A stretch of 64,000 nucleotides of DNA, from assembly GCA_963826475.1 (NCBI GenBank), contig CAWGXC010000003.1, positions 744,001 through 808,000 of the forward strand, in the 5' to 3' direction. Of the stretch, positions 33,515 to 42,446 are shown one piece after another (position 1 is the stretch's first letter; every line of letters begins with the position of its first letter). The notes beneath the pieces were generated by a model. It was not told the DNA's origin. It worked only from the letters and a program-made list of their open reading frames with translations, and did not search any database. This stretch comes from RHKX01 sp963826475. Its GTDB lineage: Bacteria; Actinomycetota; Thermoleophilia; Solirubrobacterales; 70-9. Made by a program: the position numbers and the translations under genes.

Positions 33515-33802
33515 TCAGCCGGGGCGAAGATCCGGCCCAGGGCGAACCTCGGAGGGATCCGGGAGGTACATGTCCTCCCCGCAGCGGTGGCAGACCTGAA
33601 CGTAGAGCTTGTGGACGGTCCCGCACCGGGGGCAGCGCCGCTCGGGCTCGGACTTCTCCCGGCGAGACATCACGACCGCGATCAGGCCCAACACCGGTAG
33701 GAACGTTCCGACGATGAACCAGATGAAGAAGCTCGAGCCCTTCGCCCGGCCGATGATCCCGGTGGCGAGCCCGAAGAGCCCGAAGATGATCAGGACCTGC
33801 AT
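33515..33802 (-). CDS. Small membrane protein with C-terminal zinc ribbon
   Basis: 95 residues. Two hydrophobic segments (about residues 2-18 and 25-45) in a PLDc_N/DUF-like hairpin arrangement are followed by basic residues and a CPRCG...CHRCG zinc ribbon (about residues 58-77), then an acidic/Pro tail. Such proteins are common in actinobacteria, with unknown roles. ATG at 33802 places the first helix at the N-terminus; the longer open frame upstream overlaps ndh and is not coding. Confidence 0.75.
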   Translation of the reverse strand: MQVLIIFGLFGLATGIIGRAKGSSFFIWFIVGTFLPVLGLIAVVMSRREKSEPERRCPRCGTVHKLYVQVCHRCGEDMYLPDPSEVRPGPDLRPG

Positions 33803-33846
33803 CCGTACATTGTCGCGCGTGGCCGCAACGCGCGGTCGGCGCGCCG

Positions 33847-35157
33847 CTACAGGGGCCGGTGGGTGCCGCCGCGCTCGTAGACCTCGTCGCGCAGCGGGCG
33901 CGGGTGGCCGATCGAGCCGACCTCGGCGGTGTCGCGGCGGAATGGCAGGCCCACGGTCCAGTCGACGACCGCGCGGAGCTTGCGGACGATGCCGGGGATC
34001 TGGCTGACGTGGTAGCTGCGGGCGGCCCACCAGGCGATGAAGCCCGAGAGGGTTCCGGCCGGCGTGCTGGCGACCGCCTTGTAGCGACCGAGGTTCACGA
34101 ACGCGCCGCGACTGCGATAGGTGAATGTCCGCGGTGTGCCGACGGCCAGGTTCGCCGCCATGTTGTGGGCGGCGACCCGCGCCTGGCGAATCGCGTGCTG
34201 GGCGGTCGGGGGACAAAGCCCACCCTCGGGGTTCGGGACCGCGGCGCAATCACCGGCCGCGTAGACCCCGGGCATGCCGGTGACGGCAAGGTGGTCGTCG
34301 ACGGGCACGCGGCCCCGCTCGTCGAGCGGAACGCTGAGCGCGCGCAGGCTCGGATGAGCGGCCACGCCGGCGGTCCAGACGACCGTCCGGGCGGCGACCG
34401 TCTCGCCCGTCGAGAGCTGGACGTGGTCGGCCCCGACGCTCGTGAGCGTCGTCTCCATCCGGATGTCGATACCGCGGCCGCGCAGCTCACGAACGGCGTA
34501 CTCGGCGAGCTTGGCGTCGATCTCGGGCAGGACGCGGTCCATCGCCTCCACGAGCATCCAGCGCATTCCCTGCAGGCGCGCACGCGGATAGCGCTGGATC
34601 GCGTCGGCTGCGAAGTCCTGGAGCTCGGCGAGCGCCTCCAGCCCGGCGTAGCCGCCGCCGACGAAGACGTAGGTGAGGAGCTCAGCGCGCCTTGCGGGGT
34701 CCTCCGTGGCGTTTGCCGATTCGAGCGTCTCGATCACGTGATTGCGCAGCCAGATCGCGTCGGCGAGGCTCTTGAAGCCGATCGCGTGCTGATCCAGGCC
34801 CGGAACCGGGAGTGAGCGGCTGACGGAGCCGAGCGCCAGCAGGAGCTGGTCGTAGTGGAGCTCCTCGACGGTTCCATCGTGCGAGGTGAGCTCAACGGTC
34901 CTGCCATCCGGGTCGTGAGCGCTGATCGCCCCAAGGCGCAGGTACGTGCGCTTGAGGATGTCCCGCAACGGCGTGACGACGTGACGTGGCTCGAGCGTCC
35001 CGGCGGCGGCCTCCGGAAGCAACGGCGTGTAGAGGAGAAAGTTGACGTCGTTGACGAGGATTAGCCGCGAGGACTGCAGCGGCAGGATGCGCTCGAGCTC
35101 CCGAGCGGCATTGGCTCCGGCGAAGCCCCCTCCGGCGATCACGATGTCGTTGGCCAT
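33847..35157 (-). CDS. ndh: Type II NADH dehydrogenase (NDH-2)
   Basis: Single-subunit FAD enzyme transferring electrons from NADH to menaquinone without proton pumping, bound peripherally to the inner membrane face. The 436 residues have the FAD motif IVIAGGGFAGANAAREL, an NADH-binding FVGGGYAGLEALAEL, AGDCAAVPNP, and the QHAIRQARVAAHNM segment. The C-terminal amphipathic membrane-binding region is around residues 370-410. GAGGAC precedes the ATG at 35157. A 19-bp imperfect palindrome lies in its short promoter region. Confidence 0.93.
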   Translation of the reverse strand: MANDIVIAGGGFAGANAARELERILPLQSSRLILVNDVNFLLYTPLLPEAAAGTLEPRHVVTPLRDILKRTYLRLGAISAHDPDGRTVELTSHDGTVEELHYDQLLLALGSVSRSLPVPGLDQHAIGFKSLADAIWLRNHVIETLESANATEDPARRAELLTYVFVGGGYAGLEALAELQDFAADAIQRYPRARLQGMRWMLVEAMDRVLPEIDAKLAEYAVRELRGRGIDIRMETTLTSVGADHVQLSTGETVAARTVVWTAGVAAHPSLRALSVPLDERGRVPVDDHLAVTGMPGVYAAGDCAAVPNPEGGLCPPTAQHAIRQARVAAHNMAANLAVGTPRTFTYRSRGAFVNLGRYKAVASTPAGTLSGFIAWWAARSYHVSQIPGIVRKLRAVVDWTVGLPFRRDTAEVGSIGHPRPLRDEVYERGGTHRPL

Positions 35158-35176
35158 GTCCTCAGTATGGCGCACC

Positions 35177-35195
35177 TTGTAACCGATTGCTACAA
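35177..35195. promoter_or_regulatory. 19-bp imperfect palindrome upstream of ndh
   Basis: TTGTAAC-CGATT-GCTACAA pairs at six of seven positions per arm. It lies 20-38 bp upstream of the ndh ATG in the 66-bp gap after gatB, where a promoter is expected. The AT-rich arms stand out from the GC-rich surroundings, which supports an operator, for example of a TetR/GntR-type regulator. No such regulator gene is adjacent. Confidence 0.4.
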
Positions 35196-35223
35196 AGTGA
35201 CAGAAGGCGCTTGTGCGCGGCGC

Positions 35224-36672
35224 TCAGAGCCCGAGCTTCTCGCGGATCAGCCTGGTCACGTCGCCGCCGTCGGCCCGGCCCTTCGACTCGCGCATCGCCG
35301 CGCCGACGATGGCACCGATCGCCTTGCCCTCCCCCGCCTGCACCTTGGCCGCGGCATCTGGCTCGGCGGCGATCGCGCGGTCGACGATCTCTCCGAGCTC
35401 AGCGGATGCGGTCCCGCCCGTCAGGCCCCGCTCCTCGGCGATCGCCGCGGGGTCGCCGCCCTCGGCCGCCAGGAGGATGACGATCTCGCGCGCCGCGCCG
35501 CGGCTGATCGTCTTGTCGGCGACCATCCCGACGAGCGTCGCGACCGCTTCCGGCGTCGCCCTGCTCTCGCTCGCCGTGGCGAAACCCGCGGCCCGAGCGG
35601 CGGCGACGAGATCGCCCGTCACCCAGTTCGCGATCGCTGCGGGTTCGGCGCCGGCGTCGGCCCTCAGGGCCGCCTCGAAGAACGCCCCGAGCTCGGAGTC
35701 GAACGCGAGCGACCGAGCCTGCTCGGAGTTGAGTCCGAGCTCGGATCCATAACGCTCGCGACGTTGCTCGGGGAGCTCGGGCAGCGAGGCCTTCGCGGCA
35801 TCGATCTCGGCCTGAGTGGGCACGAGGGGCACGAGATCGGGCTCGGGGAAGTAGCGGTAGTCGTGCGCGTATTCCTTTGAGCGCAGCGGGGTCAGCGAGC
35901 CGGTGGTGGGATCGAAGTGAAGCGTCTCCTGAGTCACCTGGCCCCCCGAAGTGACCAGGGCGAGCTGTCTTGCGATCTCGGCGTCGACGCCGCGCTCGAG
36001 GAAGCGGAAGCTGTTCATGTTCTTCAGCTCGGTCTTCGTTCCGAGCAACCCGGTGCCGACGGGACGAATCGAGACGTTCGCGTCGCAGCGCAGGCTGCCC
36101 TCGTCCATGTTCACGTCGGAGACCCCGAGCTGGCGCAACGTCGTGCGCAGGAGCCCGAGCCATTCCCGGGCCTTCGCCGGATCGTGAATGTCGGGTTCGG
36201 TGACGATCTCGACCAGCGGGGTGCCGCCGCGGTTGAAGTCGACGAGGGAGGCGCCGGAGCCGTGGATGCGGCCGGACTCGCCAACGTGGCTCAGCTTCGC
36301 CGCATCCTCCTCGAGGTGAACACGGTGGATCCTGACGTCGCCGAGATGGCCTCCCGACCCGAGCGGAATGTCGAATTGGCTTATCTGGTAGCCCTTCGGC
36401 AGGTCCGGGTAGAAGTAGTTCTTACGGTGAAAGATCGATCGAGGAGCGATCTCGCACCCCAGCGCCACTGCGATCCTCAGCCCGAAGTCGATGGCCTGCT
36501 CGTTGGCGACCGGCAACGCGCCGGGATGACCGAGGCAGACGGGGCACGTGTGCACGTTGGGCTCGGCGCCGAACTCGAGCTCGCAGCCGCAGAACATCTT
36601 CGTCCTCGTCAAGAGCTGGACGTGGATCTCGAGTCCGATGACCGGCTCGAAGGCGATGCCGGGATCGGTCAC
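35224..36672 (-). CDS. gatB: Asp-tRNA(Asn)/Glu-tRNA(Gln) amidotransferase subunit B
   Basis: tRNA-binding/kinase subunit of GatCAB, which amidates misacylated Glu-tRNA(Gln) or Asp-tRNA(Asn). The 482 residues begin VIGLEIHVQLLTRTKMFCGC and contain VCLGHPGALPV (zinc/ATP region), DFNRGGTPLVEIV and RCDANVSIRP, with the C-terminal helical YqeY-like domain (about residues 330-480). It is last of gatC-gatA-gatB; GTG start overlapping the gatA stop by 4 nt. Confidence 0.95.
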   Translation of the reverse strand: MTDPGIAFEPVIGLEIHVQLLTRTKMFCGCELEFGAEPNVHTCPVCLGHPGALPVANEQAIDFGLRIAVALGCEIAPRSIFHRKNYFYPDLPKGYQISQFDIPLGSGGHLGDVRIHRVHLEEDAAKLSHVGESGRIHGSGASLVDFNRGGTPLVEIVTEPDIHDPAKAREWLGLLRTTLRQLGVSDVNMDEGSLRCDANVSIRPVGTGLLGTKTELKNMNSFRFLERGVDAEIARQLALVTSGGQVTQETLHFDPTTGSLTPLRSKEYAHDYRYFPEPDLVPLVPTQAEIDAAKASLPELPEQRRERYGSELGLNSEQARSLAFDSELGAFFEAALRADAGAEPAAIANWVTGDLVAAARAAGFATASESRATPEAVATLVGMVADKTISRGAAREIVILLAAEGGDPAAIAEERGLTGGTASAELGEIVDRAIAAEPDAAAKVQAGEGKAIGAIVGAAMRESKGRADGGDVTRLIREKLGL

Positions 36673-38120
36673 GCGTTCTCCCTTCTGCGAGCGGGCGAGG
36701 AATCAAAGCCCACAGCTCCCTCGATCGCATGCGCCGCGTCGAGCAGCAGCGACTCGCTGAACGCCGGGCCGGCGATCTGCAGGCCGACGGGGAGCCTGGG
36801 GCCGCCGCCGTCAGGCTCCGCCATGCCCGCCGGGATCGAGATCGCCGGGATGCCCGCCAGGGACATCGGGACCGTGCAGTAGTCGGACATGTACATCGCC
36901 AGCGGGTCGGCGGCCCGCTCACCGAGCTTGAAGGCAACCGAGGGCGAGGTCGGGGTCAGCAGCAGGTCGAAGCTCTCGAACGCAGCTGCGAAGTCCCTCG
37001 CGATCAGCGTCCGGACCCGCTGGGCGCGCCCGTAGTAGGCCTCGTAGAAGCCCGATGACAGAGCGTAGGTGCCGAGCATGATCCGGCGCTTGACCTCGGG
37101 GCCGAACCCCGCGGCCCGCGTCCGCTCGTACATCGCGTCGAGCTCGTCGGCCGGCTCGCGGAGGCCGAAGCGCACCCCGTCGTAGCGGGCGAGGTTGGCC
37201 GAGGCCTCGGCCGGGGCGAGCACGTAGTAGGCGGAGATCCCGTGTCCGGCGTGGGGAAGCTCTGCGTCCGCGACCTCTGCCCCGAGGTCCTCGCACAGCT
37301 TCAGCGTGCGCTCGAAGACCTCTCGAACGCCCGCCTCGATGCCCTCGGCGTCGCTCGTGAGCTCCCGCGGGACGCCGATCCTGAGCCCCTTCAGATCCTC
37401 CCGGTCGGGAAGCTTCAGACCCTCAGGGATGCCGATCGAGGTCGAGTCACGCGGATCGACGCCGATCATCGAATCGAGCATGATCGCGGCGTCGCGGACG
37501 TCACGGGTGAACGGACCGCACTGATCGAGGGACGACGCGAACGCAATCATCCCCGAGCGTGAGATCGCGCCGTAGGTCGGCTTCATTCCGACGACGCCGC
37601 AGAGCGCGGCGGGCTGGCGGATCGATCCGCCCGTATCGGTGCCGATGGCCCACGGAGCCAAGCCGCCCGCCACCGCAGCGGCGGAACCCCCCGAGGATCC
37701 GCCCGGCACGCGCTCGAGATCCCAGGGGTTCCGAACGTCGCCGTAAGCGGAGTTCTCATTCGAGGAGCCCATCGCGAACTCGTCCATGTTCGTCTTGCCG
37801 AGGATTCGCGCCCCGTCGGCGAGGAGGCGCTCGACGGCCGTCGCGGTGTACGGCGGCACGTAGCCCTCGAGGATCCGCGACCCCGCCGTGGCGGGCAGCC
37901 CCTCGACGCAGAAGATGTCCTTGATTGCAACCGGGGCGCCGGCGAGCGCGCCACCCGTGGATTCCGGTGGCGCCTGGGCGCCGGGCTCCGCGCGCCAGAG
38001 ATAAGCCCCGAGATCGTCGTCGGCGCTCGCGTAGGCGGCGAACCATTCCTCCCTCGACAGCCGGCCCTCCTCGATCTCGGTGAGGGCCTCCGCGACGGTG
38101 AGATCGACGGGCTCGCTCAC
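36669..38120 (-). CDS. gatA: Asp-tRNA(Asn)/Glu-tRNA(Gln) amidotransferase subunit A
   Basis: Amidase-signature subunit releasing ammonia from glutamine. The 483 residues show the catalytic Ser-cisSer-Lys elements: Lys in PVAIKDIF and the serines in PGGSSGGSAAAVAGG and GTDTGGSIRQPAA. GTG start overlapping the gatC stop (GTGA). By position in gatCAB it is the tRNA-dependent amidotransferase rather than a free amidase. Confidence 0.95.
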   Translation of the reverse strand: MSEPVDLTVAEALTEIEEGRLSREEWFAAYASADDDLGAYLWRAEPGAQAPPESTGGALAGAPVAIKDIFCVEGLPATAGSRILEGYVPPYTATAVERLLADGARILGKTNMDEFAMGSSNENSAYGDVRNPWDLERVPGGSSGGSAAAVAGGLAPWAIGTDTGGSIRQPAALCGVVGMKPTYGAISRSGMIAFASSLDQCGPFTRDVRDAAIMLDSMIGVDPRDSTSIGIPEGLKLPDREDLKGLRIGVPRELTSDAEGIEAGVREVFERTLKLCEDLGAEVADAELPHAGHGISAYYVLAPAEASANLARYDGVRFGLREPADELDAMYERTRAAGFGPEVKRRIMLGTYALSSGFYEAYYGRAQRVRTLIARDFAAAFESFDLLLTPTSPSVAFKLGERAADPLAMYMSDYCTVPMSLAGIPAISIPAGMAEPDGGGPRLPVGLQIAGPAFSESLLLDAAHAIEGAVGFDSSPARRRENA

Positions 38121-38410
38121 GCCTGCGGCGAGGGCACGCGGAACGAGTCGGCGGTGGCATCGGGAGCACTGCCCAGAGCGCGCTCCCGATCGATGCTCGG
38201 AGCGCTCCGATCGGGCCTGAGCACGTTCTCGAGCGCGATCACGTGCGTCGTCGGCGGTACACCCTCGAGGTCGAGCTCACCGATCGCCTCGACATGCTCG
38301 AGGATGCCCGAGAGCTCGAAGGTCATCCGCTCGGCCTCGGCGTCGGTGAGCCTGAGGCGCGCAAGGCGGGCGACGTGCAGAACCTGTTTGCGATCGATCA
38401 TCGCGGCCAT
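38117..38410 (-). CDS. gatC: Asp-tRNA(Asn)/Glu-tRNA(Gln) amidotransferase subunit C
   Basis: Small stabilising subunit of GatCAB. The 97 residues contain the family pattern HVARLARLRLTDAEAERM, the helix LSGILEHVEAIGELDLEGVPP and the closing LRPDRSAPSIDRERAL. ATG at 38410 (MAAMIDRK) was chosen with GGAGG 12 bp upstream; ATG at 38401 is an alternative. First gene of gatCAB. Confidence 0.93.
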   Translation of the reverse strand: MAAMIDRKQVLHVARLARLRLTDAEAERMTFELSGILEHVEAIGELDLEGVPPTTHVIALENVLRPDRSAPSIDRERALGSAPDATADSFRVPSPQA

Positions 38411-38532
38411 TGTAGGAGGCAACCTCCGCACGACCCAGCTGAGGACTTCCCGTCCCGGTCGCCATCCACCCGGCCGAAGCGGAGCATTTGGTCGGGGTTA
38501 TCTACACGAAGCGGAGGATCTCGCCGGAGCTG

Positions 38533-38564
38533 AAAAACAACGACCGCCCGGAGGCGGCCGTTGT
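38533..38564 (-). terminator. Rho-independent terminator of the upstream membrane-protein gene
   Basis: On the minus strand a 12-bp stem (38537-38548 with 38553-38564, one G-T pair) closed by a four-base loop is followed by a run of T (38533-38536). It lies 20 bp past the stop of the gene at 38585, in the right orientation to end that transcript before gatC. It is the only textbook intrinsic terminator I see in the window. Confidence 0.8.
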
Positions 38565-38584
38565 GAGCGTTCCGTCGGTCGCCG

Positions 38585-39160
38585 TCAGGCGGTCGGGGGC
38601 GGGGTGCTTCCCGGGTCCCGCGGGGGAGGCGGAGGCGGCGTACCACCCGTTCCGCCGCCGCGGTTCTGCAGGCGGTCGGCTTGTCCCTGGAAGGTCGTGC
38701 CCTCCTCCTGCATCGCGAGGTAGCCGCCGTAGGCGATTCCAGCCGCGCCGATGAGCCCGAGGAAGGCGCCGATCTTGCGGGTCGTGTCGACGCCATCGAT
38801 CGAGACGCCACCGGCACCGAAGTCAGGCGGGCTGATGATCCGGAAGAGGATCAGCAGGACCGAGAGGATTCCGAGCCCGGCCGTGAGGGCACTTGCCGCC
38901 ACCGGCAGGTTGACGCTCTGTTGATTCGCCTTCATCACCGCGAGGCCGACGGCCACGAGGATCGTGATGAACAGGATGATGTCGATGAAGCCGAACGACT
39001 GCCACGCGTTCGCGCTCACGGAGGCACTCCCACCGAGTCCACCGAGTCCGCCGGTGTCGATCGAAAGCCCGAACCATTTGAAGATGAACATGATCAGGAG
39101 CAGCGCAATCGCGGAAACCGCGGCGATCATCTCCCCCCTACCGAGTCTGCTGGTGTCCAA
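38585..39160 (-). CDS. Small integral membrane protein with poly-proline tail
   Basis: 191 residues. Four predicted membrane helices (about residues 11-31, 57-76, 89-111 and 133-152) separate short Gly/Ser loops. The C-terminus is Gln/Gly-rich and ends in a run of six prolines and PPPTA. I do not recognise a family. The start is TTG at 39160 with GAGGAG six bases upstream, giving MDTSRLGRGE before the first helix; an earlier frame start would add a basic extension without support. It lies 67 bp downstream of folD and ends in a strong terminator. Confidence 0.7.
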   Translation of the reverse strand: MDTSRLGRGEMIAAVSAIALLLIMFIFKWFGLSIDTGGLGGLGGSASVSANAWQSFGFIDIILFITILVAVGLAVMKANQQSVNLPVAASALTAGLGILSVLLILFRIISPPDFGAGGVSIDGVDTTRKIGAFLGLIGAAGIAYGGYLAMQEEGTTFQGQADRLQNRGGGTGGTPPPPPPRDPGSTPPPTA

Positions 39161-39227
39161 TTCGCTCTCCTCGTTTAACGGAGCCCGACGGGCCCCTACG
39201 AAACTCCTGGCTAGCGTATACCGGACA

Positions 39228-40127
39228 TCAGGCGGAAGCGTGCGAACTCGCCGCTCGGACCGTGTTGGCAAGAAGCATTGCGATCGTCATCGGCCCGACC
39301 CCACCCGGCACCGGCGTGATCAGGCCCGCCACCTCGGCGGCGCCCGCGTAGTCGACATCCCCGACGAGCCCGGCGTCGGTCCGGTTCATCCCCACGTCGA
39401 TGACCGCGGCTCCCGGCTTGACCCAGGAGCCCTGGACCATCTCCGGCCTGCCGACCGCCGCTACGAGGACGTCGGCGCCACGACAGACGCGCTCGAGATC
39501 GCGGGTCCGCGAATGACAGGTGGTGACGGTTGCGTTGGCGCCGAGCAGCAGGCTTCCGAGCGGACGGCCCACGAGGTTCGAGCGGCCGAGGATCACCGCC
39601 TCGGCACCCTCGAGCTCGACGCCGCTGCGCGTGAGCAGCTCGATCACCCCGGCGGGCGTGCAGGGGATCAGGCCGAGGGGCGGGCGCGCGGGCTCGAGGT
39701 CGAGCGCCTCGGCGACGCCGATCCTGCCCTGCGCCAACAGTCCCGCGTTGGCGGGAGTCAGGCCGTCGACGTCCTTCGACGGCGAGATCTCGGCCAGGAC
39801 CGGATCGGGGTCGAGGCCGTTGGGGAGCGGTAGCTGCACGAGGATTCCGTCGACGTCGGGGTCATCGTCGAGGCGGCCGACCAGCTCGACCAGGTCGGAC
39901 TGAGCCACATCGGCGGGCAACTCGTGGTGGATCGAGCGGATGCCGGCCTCAGCGCAGGCACGGCGCTTGCTGCCGACGTACACGTGGGATGCGGGGTCGT
40001 CGCCGACGAGCACCGTCGCGAGGCCGGGGCTGCGCTCGCCGGCGGCGGTCCGCGCGGCGACGACGCCGGCGACGCGCTCGCGCAGGTCGGCGGCAACGGC
40101 CTTGCCATCAATGATCCCCGCCGACAT
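39228..40127 (-). CDS. folD: Bifunctional methylenetetrahydrofolate dehydrogenase/methenyltetrahydrofolate cyclohydrolase
   Basis: Interconverts 5,10-methylene- and 10-formyl-tetrahydrofolate with NADP+. The 299 residues show the YxxxK catalytic pair in HVYVGSKRRACAEAGI, ILVQLPLP, SPSKDVDG, the NADP-binding GRSNLVGRPLGSLLL and the C-terminal PVPGGVGPMTIAMLLANTV. Start ATG at 40127 shares bases with the pcrA stop; GTG at 40130 is equally possible and adds one residue. Coupled to pcrA. Confidence 0.96.
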   Translation of the reverse strand: MSAGIIDGKAVAADLRERVAGVVAARTAAGERSPGLATVLVGDDPASHVYVGSKRRACAEAGIRSIHHELPADVAQSDLVELVGRLDDDPDVDGILVQLPLPNGLDPDPVLAEISPSKDVDGLTPANAGLLAQGRIGVAEALDLEPARPPLGLIPCTPAGVIELLTRSGVELEGAEAVILGRSNLVGRPLGSLLLGANATVTTCHSRTRDLERVCRGADVLVAAVGRPEMVQGSWVKPGAAVIDVGMNRTDAGLVGDVDYAGAAEVAGLITPVPGGVGPMTIAMLLANTVRAASSHASA

Positions 40128-42400
40128 CACGAGGCTCGCTGAATCGGGGCGTAGTCGGCCATCAGCTTCCGCTCGCCACCCGAGCCGTGGCCGAAGCGGA
40201 TGACGATGACGTTCCCGGGCTCGACTCCGGTCACGACGCCGGCCCCGAAGGAAGCGTGGATGACGTCGTCACCGACGGCGAACTCCAGCGCCGTGCCCGA
40301 CGGTGCGGGCACCGCGGTGAACCCGGTCGCTCCCCCCGGGGTGCCGATGCCCCAGCCTGTTGTTCCCATCTGCGGGAGTCCGGTCGACTGGCGGTCGACG
40401 AGCTCGGCGGGAATCTCACCGAGAAACCGCGAGGGAATCCCGGTGCCCTGGGAGCCGAAGAGGTTGCGGCGCCGTGCGTAGGTCAGCGCGAGGCGCTCGC
40501 GGGCTCGGGTGACACCGACGTAACAGAGCCGCCGCTCCTCCTCGAGATTGCCCTCATCGATGGATCGGGAGTGCGGGAAGACCCCGTCCTCGCAGCCGAT
40601 CATGAAGACGGCCTTGTACTCGAGGCCCTTCGCGTTGTGCAGGGTCATCAGGGTCACCAGCGTGCTGTCGTCGACGAGCTTGTCCTGCTCGTTGATCAGC
40701 GAGATCTGCTCCAGGAACTCCTCGAGCGGGGGGAGCTCGCTCTCGCCCTCGAGCTCGCGGTTGGCGTCGAACTCTCCCGCCATCCCGATCAGCTCGTTGA
40801 GGTTCTCGACCCGGCCCTCGGCCTCGATCGTCCGCTCCGCTTCGAGCGCCTCGATGTAGCCGGATTCCGAGAGGGTCGACTCCAGCAGCTCGGCCACGGG
40901 CCCACCCCGCTCCGCCCGCTCGGTGAGGCTGGCGATCATCTCGCCGAAGCGCCCGATCGCCTTGACCGCCGCAGCCCCGAGACCGGGGACCCGGTCGACC
41001 TGCTCGACCGCCTCCAAAGGCGTCACGCCGGTTGTGTTCGCCCAAGCCAGCAGGCGCCCCTCGGATGTACTCCCGATCCCTCGCCGAGGAGAGTTGAGGA
41101 CTCGCGCAAGCGAGACGCTGTCCGCGGGGTTGGCGAGCACGCTCAAGTAGGCGATTGCGTCCTTGATCTCGGCACGTTCGTAGAACTTCGTCCCGCCGAT
41201 CACCTGATAGGGAACGTCGAAGCGAACGAGCGTGTCCTCGAGCACTCGGCTCTGTGCGTTGGTCCGATAGAAGACCGCGACCTCGTCGCGCCCGATCCCG
41301 TCCTCGTCGCCGAGCCGATCGATCTCGCCGGCCACCCAGCGCGCCTCCTCGTGCTCGTCGCCGAGCTCAGCGATCGTGACCAGCTCGCCGCGGTCCTCCG
41401 CCGTCCAGAGGTTCTTCTTCATCTGATCCCGGTTATGTGCGATCAGACCGTTCGCCGCGTCGAGGATGACGCCGGTCGAGCGGTAGTTCTGCTCGAGCTT
41501 GACCGTCGCCGCCTCCGGATGATCCTTCTCGAAGTCGAGGATGTTGCGGATGTCGGCGGCGCGGAAGCCGTAGACGCTCTGGGCGTCGTCGCCGACTACG
41601 AAGAGGTTGCCGTGCTCGCCCGTCAGCAGCTGCAGCATCCGGTACTGGACGCGGTTGGTGTCCTGGTACTCGTCGACGAGGACGTGACGGAAGTTGCGCG
41701 CGTAGCGCTCGCGCAGATCGCTGAACAGCTCAAACAAATTGACGGTACGGACCAACAGGTCGTCGAAGTCCATGGCGTTGGCGGCGTGCATCCGCCGCTC
41801 GTAGAGCTCGTAGACGTCGGCGACCGTCTCCTCGAAGAAGGAGCCCTGCTCCTCGCGCATCGTCTCGGCGTCGCGCAGGCGGTTCTTCGCCCCCGAGATC
41901 TGGTTCTTGATCGAGCGGGGTGGGAACCGCTTGGGGTCGATCTCGAGCTCATCCATGCACCGCTTGACCATGCGGCGGGAGTCGGCTTCGTCGTAGATCG
42001 TGAAGCCGCGCTTGTAGCCGAGACGGTCGGCGTGCTGGCGGAGGATCCGGGCGCACGCCGAGTGGAAGGTCATCACCCACATCACCCTGGAGGCGGCGCC
42101 GACCAGGGTCGCGACGCGCTCCTTCATCTCCCCCGCCGCTTTGTTGGTGAAGGTGATCGCGAGGATCTCGCCCGGTCGGGCCATCCCGGTTGCCAGCAGG
42201 TAAGCGACGCGATGGGTGAGGACGCGGGTCTTGCCCGATCCCGCGCCGGCGAGGACGAGCAACGGCCCCTCCCCATGGGTGACCGCCTCGGCCTGGGCGG
42301 GATTGAGGCCCGCGAGGAGCCCCTCGACCGCGGTCGCTCCGACGCTGATCGGTGCGCCGTAGTACTCCGCCTCGGGGTCGCTCATCGTGCCGTGCTCCAT
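40127..42400 (-). CDS. pcrA: ATP-dependent DNA helicase, PcrA/UvrD type
   Basis: Superfamily 1A 3'-5' helicase for repair and replication-transcription conflicts. The 757 residues hold motif Ia/Walker A (LAGAGSGKTRVLTHR), the ITFTNKAAGEM segment, DEYQDTNRVQY, GDDAQSVYGFRAAD, QNYRST and VTLMTLHNAKGLEYKAVF. The C-terminal segment (about residues 705-750; DDVIHASFGAGVVTGVE) is the PcrA-type Tudor-like domain known to contact RNA polymerase. The gene runs into folD with overlapping stop and start. Confidence 0.95.
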   Translation of the reverse strand: MEHGTMSDPEAEYYGAPISVGATAVEGLLAGLNPAQAEAVTHGEGPLLVLAGAGSGKTRVLTHRVAYLLATGMARPGEILAITFTNKAAGEMKERVATLVGAASRVMWVMTFHSACARILRQHADRLGYKRGFTIYDEADSRRMVKRCMDELEIDPKRFPPRSIKNQISGAKNRLRDAETMREEQGSFFEETVADVYELYERRMHAANAMDFDDLLVRTVNLFELFSDLRERYARNFRHVLVDEYQDTNRVQYRMLQLLTGEHGNLFVVGDDAQSVYGFRAADIRNILDFEKDHPEAATVKLEQNYRSTGVILDAANGLIAHNRDQMKKNLWTAEDRGELVTIAELGDEHEEARWVAGEIDRLGDEDGIGRDEVAVFYRTNAQSRVLEDTLVRFDVPYQVIGGTKFYERAEIKDAIAYLSVLANPADSVSLARVLNSPRRGIGSTSEGRLLAWANTTGVTPLEAVEQVDRVPGLGAAAVKAIGRFGEMIASLTERAERGGPVAELLESTLSESGYIEALEAERTIEAEGRVENLNELIGMAGEFDANRELEGESELPPLEEFLEQISLINEQDKLVDDSTLVTLMTLHNAKGLEYKAVFMIGCEDGVFPHSRSIDEGNLEEERRLCYVGVTRARERLALTYARRRNLFGSQGTGIPSRFLGEIPAELVDRQSTGLPQMGTTGWGIGTPGGATGFTAVPAPSGTALEFAVGDDVIHASFGAGVVTGVEPGNVIVIRFGHGSGGERKLMADYAPIQRAS

Positions 42401-42446
42401 CGCATCGAGGATAGAGCCGTTCGCGGCGCTGCCCTCCGACCTCGTC

